In this document: positions 46,253 through 55,309 of the stretch, in pieces | Position numbering within the stretch: the stretch's first letter is position 1 | Layout: each line of letters begins with the position of its first letter | DNA from: Saccharibacillus deserti | Lineage (GTDB): Bacteria; Bacillota; Bacilli; Paenibacillales; Paenibacillaceae | Length of the DNA stretch: 64,000 nt | Assembly: GCF_013618475.1 (NCBI RefSeq) | Contig: NZ_JABJVN010000003.1 | Location: 248,001-312,000, forward strand | Reading direction: 5' to 3' | Made by a program: the position numbers and the translations under genes | Notes under the pieces: generated by a model | Database searches by the model: none | What the model saw: the letters and a program-made list of their open reading frames with translations, nothing else | What the model was told of the DNA's origin: nothing

Positions 46253-49150
46253 ATGAAAATGAACAGACGCAAGCCCGATCGCAGGGCGAATGCCGCTTCC
46301 CGTACCGCCGCATCTTTCGCTCCGAACGCCGATCCGCAGCAGCCTTTGTCGGACACGCCGCAGTTTGATCGCCCGTCCGGCGGGCATCCCGGATCGCCGC
46401 GGCCGGTCCGCAGTCCTTTCCGCATGTGGCGCAGAACGCTGGGGACCGCCGCCGTGACGCTGCTGGCCGTTACCGCGCTGAGCTTCGGCCCGCAGGCGGA
46501 AGCCGCCCAGCCGTATTCGTCCTACTGGTATCCGGATACGCTGCTGGAGTGGTCGCCTTCGTCCGATCCCGACGCGCCGTTCAACCGCGGCTCGATTCCG
46601 CTGCAGAACAAGCGGATCCAGGGCGCGCCGGTCAATCCAAATACGGACAAAGACGCGCAGGTCATCGCCCTGTCGGCCATGTATCCGAGTACCAGCGGCG
46701 CTCCGTCACAGGGATCGGAAACGTTCCATATGTATGCCTTCGGCTTCTGGCAGTATGTCGACAAACTGGTCATGTGGGGCGGATCGGCGGGAGAAGGGGT
46801 CATCGTGCCGCCAAGCGCCGATGTGATCGACGCGGCGCACAAAAACGGGGTGCCCGTGTACGGCACCGTCTTCCTGCCGCAGACCGAGCACGGCGGCAAA
46901 ATCCAGTGGATGCGCGATATGCTGAAACGGGATGCGTCCGGGAAATTCCCGGTTGCGGACAAGCTGGTGGAATCGGCGCGGTATTACGGCTTCGACGGCT
47001 GGTTCATCAATCAGGAAACGCAGGGAGGGACGGCGCAGGACGCGGCGGATATGCAGGACTTCCTAAAATATCTCCAGCAGATCAAAGACCCGGGGATGGA
47101 GATTCTCTGGTACGATTCGATGATCGAATCCGGTCCGATCCGCTGGCAGGGCGCACTGAATACGCAGAACGACGGATTTTTCCAGCAGAACGGACAGGCC
47201 GTCTCGGACGCCGTGTTCCTGGACTTCCGCTGGCAGTCGTCGAGTTACCTGCCTGGCTTCCGTTCTTCGCCGGCCGCGGCGGAGGCGCTCGGCCGCAGTC
47301 CGTACGATCTGTTCGCCGGTATCGACGTGGAAGCGAACGGCAGCAATGGCCGCTATAACTGGCCGGAGCTGTTCCCACAGGGCGGCGCTCCGATGTCGCT
47401 TGGCCTGTACCGGCCGGATTGGGCATTCAAAACGTCGCAGAATCAGGCGGAGTATCTGGAGAAGGACGAGCAATTCTGGACGGGACCCGCGGGAGATCCG
47501 AGCCGCCCGGCGGCGATCGATCCGGCCAATCCGTACGCCTGGCGGGGAATAGCGGCGGATATTGCGGATAAGAGCGCAGTGACGGGTACCGAGTTTATTA
47601 CGCACTTCGGAACGGGCAACGGGAAAATGTTCGCCGTCAACGGCGAAGTGGTCCGCGAGCGGGAATGGAGCAACCGCAGTATCCAGGACATCCTGCCGAC
47701 CTGGCGCTGGATGACCCGCGCCGAAGGCGGCGGGCAGGCGCTGGAACCTTCGCTGGACTTCGAGCGTGCCTACTACGGAGGCAGTTCGCTCAAGGTCGCG
47801 GGCAATCTCTCCAAAGGCTCTTCGACGACCGTGAATCTGTACCGGACGCAGATTCCGGTGGACCGGACGATGGAAGTCTCGGCGGCCGTTTACGGAATCA
47901 ACCGCGATGCCTCTGTCCAGATCGGCGTTTCGTTCACCGATGCGCCGGACGAATACGTCTTCCTGGAACCGAAGAACTGGCAGTCCGCCGGCAAAGACAA
48001 GTCCTGGCAGCGCGGCAGCGTCAAGCTGAACGCCTACAAAGGCCGCACGGTGGCCGGCCTTGCGCTGAAGTTCGAAGGCAAAGCCGCGATCACCGGCTAC
48101 GAAGCCCATGTCGGCGAGCTGTCGCTGCGCACGGTCAGCGATGCCGCCCGCAAGCCGGACGCCGTCACCGGACTGACCGTGACGGAGAGCGATTTCCGGG
48201 ACGGCATCTACGGTGATGCCCGGTTGAAATGGAAGGCGCCGGCCGCGGGAGAAGCGGCGGTGTTCTACCGGATCTACCGCGAACAGGCGGACGGCAGCCG
48301 CGAATGGGTCGGCGAGACGCCGAATACGGTCTACTACGTACCGGAACTGCGCCGCGCGGACGGCGAAGACCGGACGAAGCTGGTCGTCGCGGCGGTCAAC
48401 CGCCACTACGAGGCGGGCAAGGAAAGCACGGCCTCGATGCAGTGGCCGGCCTATCCGGTGCCGCAGGCGAACTTCGAAGCCGACCGCACGCTGATCGCGC
48501 CGGGAGAAAGCGTGCAGTTCACCGACCGGTCGTCGGAAGTGACCACCGAATGGAAGTGGAGCTTCCCGGGCGGAGAACCGGCTTCGAGTACGGAGCGCAA
48601 TCCGAAGGTCGTCTATAAGGAAGCCGGAACCTACGAAGTGACGCTGGTCGCGAAGAACCGGGTCGGCGAAGATACGCTGAAGCGGCAGCTGATTACGGTG
48701 ACGGACGAAGCTGCAGGCGGCGTGTCGGATCTGGCCCGGGGCGCCAAAGCTTCGGCTTCGGGCTTTACCAATGCCGGCGAAGCGCCGCCGATGGCCGTGG
48801 ACGGCGATGACAAGACCAAATGGTGCGCGGTCGGCGACGGTCCGCATACCCTGACGCTCGATCTGGGCTCCGCCCGCAAGATCAGCGAGTTCGTGGTCAA
48901 GCACGCGGAGACCGGCGGCGAACCGGCCGCGTTTAATACGCGGGCGTTCACCATTCGCGTAAGCGGCGACGGCGAGAACTGGACCGACGCCGTGAAAGTG
49001 ACCGACAACGCTGCCGGTCTGGGCAAGCATGCGATTCCGCTGACCTCGGCCCGCTACGTGCAGCTTGTCGCGGACAAGCCGACGCAGGGCGGGGATACGG
49101 CGGCACGGATCTACGGGCTTGAGGTCATGGGATTGAACGCGGCCGAGTAA
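46253..49150 (+). CDS. Secreted endo-beta-N-acetylglucosaminidase, GH85, with PKD and F5/8C domains
   Basis: 965 residues from ATG 46253 (GGGAGGAA 9 nt upstream). The N terminus is long and basic, with the hydrophobic signal only at about residues 60-80 (TLGTAAVTLLAVTALSFGPQAEA). The catalytic GH85 barrel has the family NxE motif in FDGWFINQETQGG (Asn253 and Glu255), which acts by substrate-assisted catalysis, plus FDGW and LWYDSMIESGPIRWQ typical of the family. A beta-sandwich follows, then a PKD domain (about 740-820, TEWKWSFPGGEPAS) and an F5/8 type C sugar-binding domain (about 835-965, MAVDGDDKTKWCAV). GH85 enzymes cut the chitobiose core of N-glycans. A TATACT hexamer at 46221 may be its own promoter. 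Confidence 0.92.
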   Translation: MKMNRRKPDRRANAASRTAASFAPNADPQQPLSDTPQFDRPSGGHPGSPRPVRSPFRMWRRTLGTAAVTLLAVTALSFGPQAEAAQPYSSYWYPDTLLEWSPSSDPDAPFNRGSIPLQNKRIQGAPVNPNTDKDAQVIALSAMYPSTSGAPSQGSETFHMYAFGFWQYVDKLVMWGGSAGEGVIVPPSADVIDAAHKNGVPVYGTVFLPQTEHGGKIQWMRDMLKRDASGKFPVADKLVESARYYGFDGWFINQETQGGTAQDAADMQDFLKYLQQIKDPGMEILWYDSMIESGPIRWQGALNTQNDGFFQQNGQAVSDAVFLDFRWQSSSYLPGFRSSPAAAEALGRSPYDLFAGIDVEANGSNGRYNWPELFPQGGAPMSLGLYRPDWAFKTSQNQAEYLEKDEQFWTGPAGDPSRPAAIDPANPYAWRGIAADIADKSAVTGTEFITHFGTGNGKMFAVNGEVVREREWSNRSIQDILPTWRWMTRAEGGGQALEPSLDFERAYYGGSSLKVAGNLSKGSSTTVNLYRTQIPVDRTMEVSAAVYGINRDASVQIGVSFTDAPDEYVFLEPKNWQSAGKDKSWQRGSVKLNAYKGRTVAGLALKFEGKAAITGYEAHVGELSLRTVSDAARKPDAVTGLTVTESDFRDGIYGDARLKWKAPAAGEAAVFYRIYREQADGSREWVGETPNTVYYVPELRRADGEDRTKLVVAAVNRHYEAGKESTASMQWPAYPVPQANFEADRTLIAPGESVQFTDRSSEVTTEWKWSFPGGEPASSTERNPKVVYKEAGTYEVTLVAKNRVGEDTLKRQLITVTDEAAGGVSDLARGAKASASGFTNAGEAPPMAVDGDDKTKWCAVGDGPHTLTLDLGSARKISEFVVKHAETGGEPAAFNTRAFTIRVSGDGENWTDAVKVTDNAAGLGKHAIPLTSARYVQLVADKPTQGGDTAARIYGLEVMGLNAAE

Positions 49151-49186
49151 CCGCCATTTGAAGAAATTTTGTTCGGAATCGCCAAA

Positions 49187-49456
49187 CAAAAAAAGCTGTC
49201 CGGCTGTTTAGCCGGACAGCTCAATATGTCGAGAAAATCTGATCCAAAGCGAAGCCAATAGGCGGAAGGAGAAATTCAGTGAAGGAACGATAGTGTTCGC
49301 CTTTGAAATCGGGAAAATTCCATTGAAATTTAATCCTTTTTCCCGATTTCAACACGCGACCGGAACGGATTTCTCCTGCAGCCGCCATGCTTCTAAAGCG
49401 AATAGGACTTTCTCGACAGCCTGAAGCTGTCCGGCTGTTGAGCCGGACAGCTTTTT
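49187..49456. repeat. Palindrome-rich intergenic element bounded by two near-identical hairpins
   Basis: The 323-nt gap holds a nested structure. Hairpins AGCTGTCCGGCT/AGCCGGACAGCT occur at 49194-49221 and 49425-49452, differing only in one loop base. Inside them lie inverted pairs TGTCGAGAAA (49227)/TTTCTCGACA (49409), AGGAGAAAT (49267)/ATTTCTCCT (49369) and GAAATCGGGAAAA (49305)/TTTTCCCGATTTC (49338). The left hairpin has a T run only on the minus strand and the right one only on the plus strand, so each terminates transcription after it has crossed the element. Confidence 0.75.
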
Positions 49457-49472
49457 GGCGAGCGCTGCCGTC

Positions 49473-52202
49473 TTATTTCGGCAGCCATATCCGCATCATA
49501 GAGAACAATTTCTCGATATCCAGCGGTTTGCTGATATAATCCGACGCGCCGGCAGCCAGGCACATTTCCCGTTCATCCTTCATGGCTTTGGCCGAGAGGA
49601 CGATAATGGGCAGGCTGCTGAACTCGGGCTTCGACCGGATTTCCTGCATCGCTTCGTATCCGTTCATTTCCGGCATCATGATATCCATCAGAACCAGATC
49701 GTAGGAAGGATCGCGTTCCAGCACTTCCAGAGCTTCGCGGCCGTTCTCGGCGATGCCGACTTCCGCGCCCTTGTTCTCGAGCGCGATCGAGATGGCATAA
49801 ATATTGCGCGCATCGTCGTCGACCAGCAGCAGCCTGCGGTTGCGGAACAGTTCCAGATCGCCTTCCCGGTCCACGGGCATGGAGAGTTTCGATACGCCCG
49901 GAGCAATAGCGGGACGTGTCGAAGCGGGAGCGGGCTTGAACATCGGATCCGCTTCGCCCGTTTGCGAAGCGCGCAGATCGAGCGGCAGAATCAAGGTGAA
50001 GGTACTGCCTTTGCCGTCGGAACTTTCCACGCCGATCCGGCTTTTGAGCAGCCGCGAGAACTCGCGGCAGATGGATAATCCGAGTCCCGTTCCTCCGTAT
50101 ACGCGCTCCGTCGCGCTGTCGGCCTGGCGGAAAGCTTCGAAGATCAGGCTCCGCTTTTCGTCCGCGATCCCGATGCCCGTGTCGGCGACTTCGATCTTCA
50201 ATTCGCGGCTTCCCGGCTCCGCTTCCGAACCGACGGTGCCGATCTTCAGTTTCACCGACCCCTGCGGCGTGAATTTAATCGCGTTGGACAGCAGGTTCTT
50301 GACGATCTGTTCGACACGTCTTCCGTCCGTCCAGATCAATGCCGGCGTATCCGGTTCGATGGCGGCTTCCAGCAGAAGGTTTTTGCGTTTGGCGATTTCG
50401 CTGAACAGACCGAGCATCGAATGGGGAAGTTCCGTCACGTTGTACGGCTCGATCAGGACGTCCATTTGGCCGGCTTCGGCTTTGGCCAGGTCAAGAATAT
50501 CGTCGATCAGAGCCAGCAGGTCTTTGCCGGAACGATAGATCGTGGCCGCATATTCTTTCTCCTGGCCGCTCAGCGTATGATCTTCTTTCTCGGACAAAAT
50601 CTGCGACAGAATCAGGATGCTGTTCAGCGGCGTCCGAAGTTCATGGGACATGTTGGCGAGGAACTCGGACTGGAATTCGGAGTTCCGGACCAGCTCGCCC
50701 TGCACGACTTCAAGCAGCCTGTTCTTCTCTTCGACCTGCAGGTTGGTGCGCTCCAACTGTTCGTTGGCGCCGCGGAGCGTATCCTGCTGGCTGCGCAGCT
50801 CTTCCGACTGGGACTGCATTTCTTCCGACTGGGACTGCAGCTCTTCCGCCTGCGTCTGCAGTTCTTCGGTCAGCATCTGCGATTCGCGCAGCAGGCGGTC
50901 GACTTCCATCCGGCCCGCTACGCTGTTGAGGGCGATGCCGAGCGTATTCGTCAGCTGTTCAACCAGGTGCTTCTGCGCAGGGCTAAAAGGTTCCAGCGAA
51001 GCAAATTCCACGACGGCTTCGATTCGGTCTTCAAACCCGATCGGCACGATCAAGAGACTGGCCGGAGCCGCTTGTCCCGTTCCCGAAGCAATCCGCAAAT
51101 AATGTTCCGGTACGTGTGCGATCGAGAGAATCTCTCCGCTTTCCGCGGCGCGCCCTACCAGTCCTTCGCCGATTTTGAAGCTTTCATGAGCTTCTTCCGA
51201 AGGATAGCCGGCAAAAGACGAGATCCGTTTCAAGTCGTCGTTTTCCGTACGCAGATAAAAAACGCCGTAAGCCGAGCCCGTCAGCGGGACCACTTTGCGC
51301 AGGAAGGTATAAGAGAGCTGATCGAGAGTGTTAATATTCTGATACAGCGCCGAAGATTCCGCCAGCGCCGTCTGGATCCAATTGTATTCGGCCAGTGCTT
51401 CATTTAATTCGCGGGCTTTGCGGTTATGCGTCTCCAGCGAAGCGGCCATTTCATTGAACGAAAAAGCGATGTTTCCGATCTCGCCGTGCGGATCGGCATG
51501 AAGGCGGGGAAGCGATTCCGCATTGTTGAAATCGACACCGCGCATCACATCGGTTACCGACTTAAGACTGCGTGTCGTACCGCGTATTGTCCAGAACATA
51601 AGGAAAATAGAGAGGAGGATGGTCACGGGAATGGCGATTCCGATTACCCACAGCGTGATTCGGGTGATTTCGCCCGTACGTTTACGGGACTCTTCCAGCG
51701 CCTGCCGCTGAACGGATTGAAAAGCATCGAGTTTTTTGAGAAGGCCGGCGCGATTTCGCTCCGTGATGCGGCTCAGCTCCGCCGCCGCATCTGCGGTCCG
51801 GCCGCTGCCGATTTCTTCGGCCAGCGTCTGCGCGGAATCCAGATAGGTCTCGTAATCGACCCGGATCGCGGCAAGGCGCGCACTGCCCGGATCGCCGCCA
51901 TCGAAGTTTTCGGCAATCAGCAGCTGCTCCAGCGCCTGCCTGCGGTACTGGCTAATCCGTTCAATCCGCGAGGCGACCCGGGAACGGTCTTGTTCGCCGA
52001 CGAGACGGACCAATTCGCTGTCCAGTGTATAGAATGTGCTGCGCAGGTCCGAGACGGCTTTGCTTTTTCCGTAACGGGCTTCCATATCGACGTTGACCGA
52101 TTTGTTGTTGAGATAGAGGAAAACGGAGGCTGCGGCCAATACGATTAACAAAATAGCCAGCAGACCGCTGAACCCTAAAATCTGTCTCTTCTTGTAGTTC
52201 AA
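49473..52202 (-). CDS. Membrane hybrid histidine kinase (4HB-HAMP-GAF-HisKA-REC)
   Basis: 909 residues. Two membrane segments (ILGFSGLLAILLIVLAAASVFLYL and LWVIGIAIPVTILLSIFLMFW) flank a helical external sensor of the four-helix-bundle type. HAMP, a GAF domain (YGVFYLRTENDDLKRISSFAGY), and a coiled coil of repeated EELQSQSEE units follow. Then HisKA ([19 protein letters not shown]), an ATPase domain ([32 protein letters not shown]) and a C-terminal receiver (YDLVLMDIMMPEMNGYEAM). The start is TTG 52202 with GGAGG 9 nt upstream; TATACT at 52266-52271 is a possible -10. The N-terminal layout resembles a chemoreceptor coupled to a kinase. No partner regulator is adjacent. Confidence 0.92.
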   Translation of the reverse strand: MNYKKRQILGFSGLLAILLIVLAAASVFLYLNNKSVNVDMEARYGKSKAVSDLRSTFYTLDSELVRLVGEQDRSRVASRIERISQYRRQALEQLLIAENFDGGDPGSARLAAIRVDYETYLDSAQTLAEEIGSGRTADAAAELSRITERNRAGLLKKLDAFQSVQRQALEESRKRTGEITRITLWVIGIAIPVTILLSIFLMFWTIRGTTRSLKSVTDVMRGVDFNNAESLPRLHADPHGEIGNIAFSFNEMAASLETHNRKARELNEALAEYNWIQTALAESSALYQNINTLDQLSYTFLRKVVPLTGSAYGVFYLRTENDDLKRISSFAGYPSEEAHESFKIGEGLVGRAAESGEILSIAHVPEHYLRIASGTGQAAPASLLIVPIGFEDRIEAVVEFASLEPFSPAQKHLVEQLTNTLGIALNSVAGRMEVDRLLRESQMLTEELQTQAEELQSQSEEMQSQSEELRSQQDTLRGANEQLERTNLQVEEKNRLLEVVQGELVRNSEFQSEFLANMSHELRTPLNSILILSQILSEKEDHTLSGQEKEYAATIYRSGKDLLALIDDILDLAKAEAGQMDVLIEPYNVTELPHSMLGLFSEIAKRKNLLLEAAIEPDTPALIWTDGRRVEQIVKNLLSNAIKFTPQGSVKLKIGTVGSEAEPGSRELKIEVADTGIGIADEKRSLIFEAFRQADSATERVYGGTGLGLSICREFSRLLKSRIGVESSDGKGSTFTLILPLDLRASQTGEADPMFKPAPASTRPAIAPGVSKLSMPVDREGDLELFRNRRLLLVDDDARNIYAISIALENKGAEVGIAENGREALEVLERDPSYDLVLMDIMMPEMNGYEAMQEIRSKPEFSSLPIIVLSAKAMKDEREMCLAAGASDYISKPLDIEKLFSMMRIWLPK

Positions 52203-52356
52203 GGGGGGTGTCCTCCAGACTGGATATAGGTCGGATCGGGTACGTCAGATAAGTTGTGCTCAATTAGTATAAACCATTTTAAGAACCTTTGCCCTACAAC
52301 TGCCGAGAGAATCAGAAAATGTTTGATCCGCACGAAGCTGGAGCATTGTCCATTGT

Positions 52357-54186
52357 CTATGAGGCGGCCTCCGCTTCGAATACGGGTACGGATTGCTCTG
52401 CCGGTTCGGAAGCCTCAGATGCCGTGTTTGTCTCCGGCGCCGTGTCCGCATCCCCGCCCGGCGTCGGCTCGGGCAGGGGAGGGCCGGTGTTGGAATCCGG
52501 TTCGCTTTCGCTGGATAAAGGGTCCTGTACGTCGTCCGGAGTTCCGCCTGGGGAAGGCAGGGGAGCGGCGTCGCCCGTATCCTGCGTCTCTTCGACGGCG
52601 CTGCCCGGTTCCAGTTCGACAAAAGAAAACGCAAAGCCCTGAAGCTCGTATACGGCGGTCTGGTCTTCTTCCTCGGCATCGATCGGATGAGCGGCGCGCA
52701 GCGTCTGTCCGCCGTCTTCGATCGTGTATCCGTCCGCTTCGACGCGGAACATCGGTGTGAAAGAGCCGCCTTCCAGGCGGATAGCGGTATAGACCGCTTT
52801 GCGCGAGAGCGATTCGGACTCGATGACGACGACCGGAGTCGTCCCGTCGGACAGCTGCTCCTGGATCTCCAGGCTTCGGGCGTTCGCAGCAGCCAGATTC
52901 TGCGGAGCACGGTACACGGTCCGGCCGCTGCCAAACTTGAAGCCGAAGTGAAGAAGACCTTCTTCGTCCAGAGCGGCGACGTAGACATCCGCGCCGAACC
53001 GGCCTGTTCCGCTTACGGCCAAGGAGTAGGAACGCGACGAATCATTCAGTTGGAGGATGCGCAGCGGTTCGGCTTCTATCCAGGCTTCTTCCGCTTTGCG
53101 GATCGCTTCGGCCGTATCGGCATAACCGTCCAGCGCTCGGTACAAGGCGATCGCCTCCTCAAAACGGCCGTCCGCAATCAGCGAACCGGCTCGATTATTC
53201 AGTTCGCCGATCCGCGTTTCGATCCAGCCCGACAGATCGGAAGATCCTCCCGTTTCCGAGACGAAGTCCGCAAAGTTTCGGGCATGCGAAGCGAACGTCG
53301 AATAGGATGAAGCTTCGAGATCTTTGCGAAGCACCGTGCCGGCTGTCTCCTCGGCCTGCGCTCCGACCCACGGCGCCTCCACGCCGATCGCGGCGTAGCT
53401 GCCCAGCGTAATCTGCGCTTCATCCAGCATGCCGGTGTAATTTCCGGCAGCGGCGAGCTTTTTGAGCTTGCGGCGGTCGTAATCGGCCCAAAGAGTGTTC
53501 AGGTGGTCGGTTTTGACTTGTTCTTGAGCTTCCGTGTCCTGTGCGTTCGCGGTCTGCGTATCGGCGGAATCCGGGGAAGCGTCGTTCGGATTCTTCCCGG
53601 CAAAAAAGGCCGCGGGGATACTCAGCAGCTGCTCTTTGGAGGATTCGTCGCGGTAATCGCCCGATTCGAGGTTGCCGTCCAGCTTTTGCTCGAAGCTTTC
53701 CCGAAACGTGGAGAATCCTGCGGCCGCCGTTTCCGCTGCGGCGTACCGTTGGTCGAGTTCGCGGTATTCGGCCGCGAATTCGCCGTCCAGAGACAGCTTC
53801 CCGAAATCGGCATAGACTTCGTAGGATCCGAGAAATGCTTCGAAATCGCCGGTTTCCGCCGCGTTCAGCAGTTCGCTTTTGGACAACAGGATCTCTTGGC
53901 GCAGTCGGGTAATCGGAGCCAGCTCGGCCAGGCGCTCCCGGACATGCTCTTCCCGGTAGCGGATAACGGTGTTCGAGAGTGCCGCCGCATAAGCGGACTC
54001 GGCCGCGATTCGCCGGTGCTCCGTGTAGAAGGCATCGGCCTGCCGGACCTGCTGAATCTTCGCTTCGACCCGGAATCCTTTGACCGTTACGGCCGCAAGC
54101 GCGGCTGCGCACAGAAAAATCAGCAGATTGCGCAGGGTCAGCGCGCCGCGAATCGTCATAAAGATATTGTAGAGCTTTCGGCTCAT
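52357..54186 (-). CDS. Membrane-anchored helical protein of the vWA/tubulin-like locus
   Basis: 609 residues; the ATG overlaps the stop of the upstream gene (ATGA, 54183-54186). One membrane segment (LRNLLIFLCAAALAAVTVKGF) near the N terminus, then a long, charged helical region with Ala/Glu-rich repeats similar to tetratricopeptide arrays (DFEAFLGSYEVYADFGKLSLDGEFAAEYREL; RFEEAIALYRALDGYADTAEAIRKAEEAWIEAEPLRIL). A beta-rich region follows (LAVSGTGRFGADVYVAALDEEGLLHFGF; GTTPVVVIESESLSRKAVYTAIRLEGG), and a Pro/Asp/Glu-rich disordered tail ends the protein. I do not recognise the family. The architecture suggests an extracytoplasmic sensor or scaffold tethered to the membrane. Confidence 0.85.
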   Translation of the reverse strand: MSRKLYNIFMTIRGALTLRNLLIFLCAAALAAVTVKGFRVEAKIQQVRQADAFYTEHRRIAAESAYAAALSNTVIRYREEHVRERLAELAPITRLRQEILLSKSELLNAAETGDFEAFLGSYEVYADFGKLSLDGEFAAEYRELDQRYAAAETAAAGFSTFRESFEQKLDGNLESGDYRDESSKEQLLSIPAAFFAGKNPNDASPDSADTQTANAQDTEAQEQVKTDHLNTLWADYDRRKLKKLAAAGNYTGMLDEAQITLGSYAAIGVEAPWVGAQAEETAGTVLRKDLEASSYSTFASHARNFADFVSETGGSSDLSGWIETRIGELNNRAGSLIADGRFEEAIALYRALDGYADTAEAIRKAEEAWIEAEPLRILQLNDSSRSYSLAVSGTGRFGADVYVAALDEEGLLHFGFKFGSGRTVYRAPQNLAAANARSLEIQEQLSDGTTPVVVIESESLSRKAVYTAIRLEGGSFTPMFRVEADGYTIEDGGQTLRAAHPIDAEEEDQTAVYELQGFAFSFVELEPGSAVEETQDTGDAAPLPSPGGTPDDVQDPLSSESEPDSNTGPPLPEPTPGGDADTAPETNTASEASEPAEQSVPVFEAEAAS

Positions 54187-55136
54187 GAGAAATCGCCTTC
54201 GCCGCCGGATGCTCCTCGCCTTGGGCTTCGTCCGCCGAAGCGGACGCGGTAGACCTCGTCCGCTTCGAGCTTCAGCGGCTCCAGGCTTCCGGGATGCTGG
54301 GCCAGTACTTCGCGCAGACGCTCGAGCCGGTCTTCGGGCAGCTTGTGCGCATAGCGGCGGATAAAGTCCGGATACAGTTCGATATATCGCTTCATCCGTA
54401 CGGCAGCGCCCGCCACGGACGCCAGAATATGGTCGCCGCGGGGCAGACTGCGAATCCGGGGCTCGTACCGCAGACAGTAGCGGATCGCATTTTCTTTGAT
54501 CAATTCGCGGTTGAGCCGGGCGACCTCGCCGATATAGCCGGCCAGATGCGCGGAGAAGCCTTCCATAATCAGCGAATCTACCAGCAGATCCATATCGCGC
54601 CGGAGCAAGAAGGTCTGCAGCAGTTCCGCCTGCAGTCCGCGAATCGGATCGTTGCGCAGCAGCGTATTGACCTCGCGCAGCATCTCGTAGGCGCGAGCGG
54701 GTTCGGATTCGAGCCGGGCCTCGGCGGCCCGGATATCCTGAATCAGGCCGTGCCGGATCCGGTCGCGGTCTCTGGCGAACAGGCGGTCGGTTCGGATCCG
54801 GATCTGCGCTTCGTAGGCCCGGCGCTGGGCGAACGCCAAGAGACCCGTCAGCAGAATGCCGGCGGCGGCCGAAATGCCGATCCAGGGCATCGTCCCGGCG
54901 AAGAACATGGCGAGCAGGGTCAGCAGGGCGGCAAACAGCAGCTCCGACTGCATGGAGCGCCGGGTCTCGCGCCGGGCCGCCGCCGGAATGTCCGACAGCG
55001 TTCGGCTTCCGCATGACGGGCAGACGTCCGCAGACAATACGGTATAACTGCCGCATTTGCGGCAAAGCCGAAGTTTGTCGTAGGCATACCGGGTACGTTC
55101 GTAGGGGGTGAAGGTAACGTTCAACTTTTTGTTCAT
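54183..55136 (-). CDS. Zinc-ribbon membrane protein of the vWA/tubulin-like locus
   Basis: 317 residues. A four-cysteine ribbon lies near the N terminus: LCRKCGS and VCPSCGS (two CxxC pairs about 14 residues apart). Two membrane segments follow as a hairpin (LLFAALLTLLAMFFAGTMPWIGI and SAAAGILLTGLLAFA). The remaining 200 residues are cytoplasmic and helical with many Arg/Glu pairs (RTDRLFARDRDRIRHGLIQDIRAAEARLESEPARAYEMLREV). Its ATG overlaps the stop of the 58-residue gene and its stop overlaps the next ATG, so all three are translationally coupled. Family unknown to me; a ribbon plus membrane hairpin suggests an adaptor that anchors a soluble complex. Confidence 0.87.
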   Translation of the reverse strand: MNKKLNVTFTPYERTRYAYDKLRLCRKCGSYTVLSADVCPSCGSRTLSDIPAAARRETRRSMQSELLFAALLTLLAMFFAGTMPWIGISAAAGILLTGLLAFAQRRAYEAQIRIRTDRLFARDRDRIRHGLIQDIRAAEARLESEPARAYEMLREVNTLLRNDPIRGLQAELLQTFLLRRDMDLLVDSLIMEGFSAHLAGYIGEVARLNRELIKENAIRYCLRYEPRIRSLPRGDHILASVAGAAVRMKRYIELYPDFIRRYAHKLPEDRLERLREVLAQHPGSLEPLKLEADEVYRVRFGGRSPRRGASGGEGDFS

Positions 55137-55309
55137 TCGCGTTCACGCCGATCGTTTAGAGTATTGAGCAGCCGTTTGTCCAGCTCCGCCCGTTCGGGCG
55201 CCTGTCTGGGGCTTCGCATATAGAGTAAGGATTTAATTACCGTAAAAAGAAACAAAATCCCGAGCATTCCGTATGTGAGATAAATCAAATAAGCGGACAA
55301 TGTCTGCAC
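55133..55309 (-). CDS. 58-residue membrane protein, first gene of the minus-strand operon
   Basis: GTG 55309 opens MQTLSAYLIYLTYGMLGILF, then LFTVIKSLLYMRSPRQAPER and AELDKRLLNTLNDRRERE. It has one membrane helix followed by a strongly charged cytoplasmic tail. Its TGA shares ATGA with the start of the zinc-ribbon gene, which is strong evidence that it is real. AAAGGA lies just 2 nt before GTG and 11 nt before the in-frame TTG at 55300, so the exact start is uncertain. It is too short for most gene-calling cut-offs. Likely a small partner of the membrane assembly; no family recognised. Confidence 0.75.
   Translation of the reverse strand: MQTLSAYLIYLTYGMLGILFLFTVIKSLLYMRSPRQAPERAELDKRLLNTLNDRRERE

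Noticed and set aside
47063-49189. Long minus-strand frame of about 700 codons
   Set aside because: Shadow of the GH85 gene with no ribosome site or motif.
54187-55146. Upstream in-frame extension of the helical membrane protein to 55146
   Set aside because: It overlaps the zinc-ribbon gene in another frame; the ATGA overlap at 54183-54186 gives a much better start.
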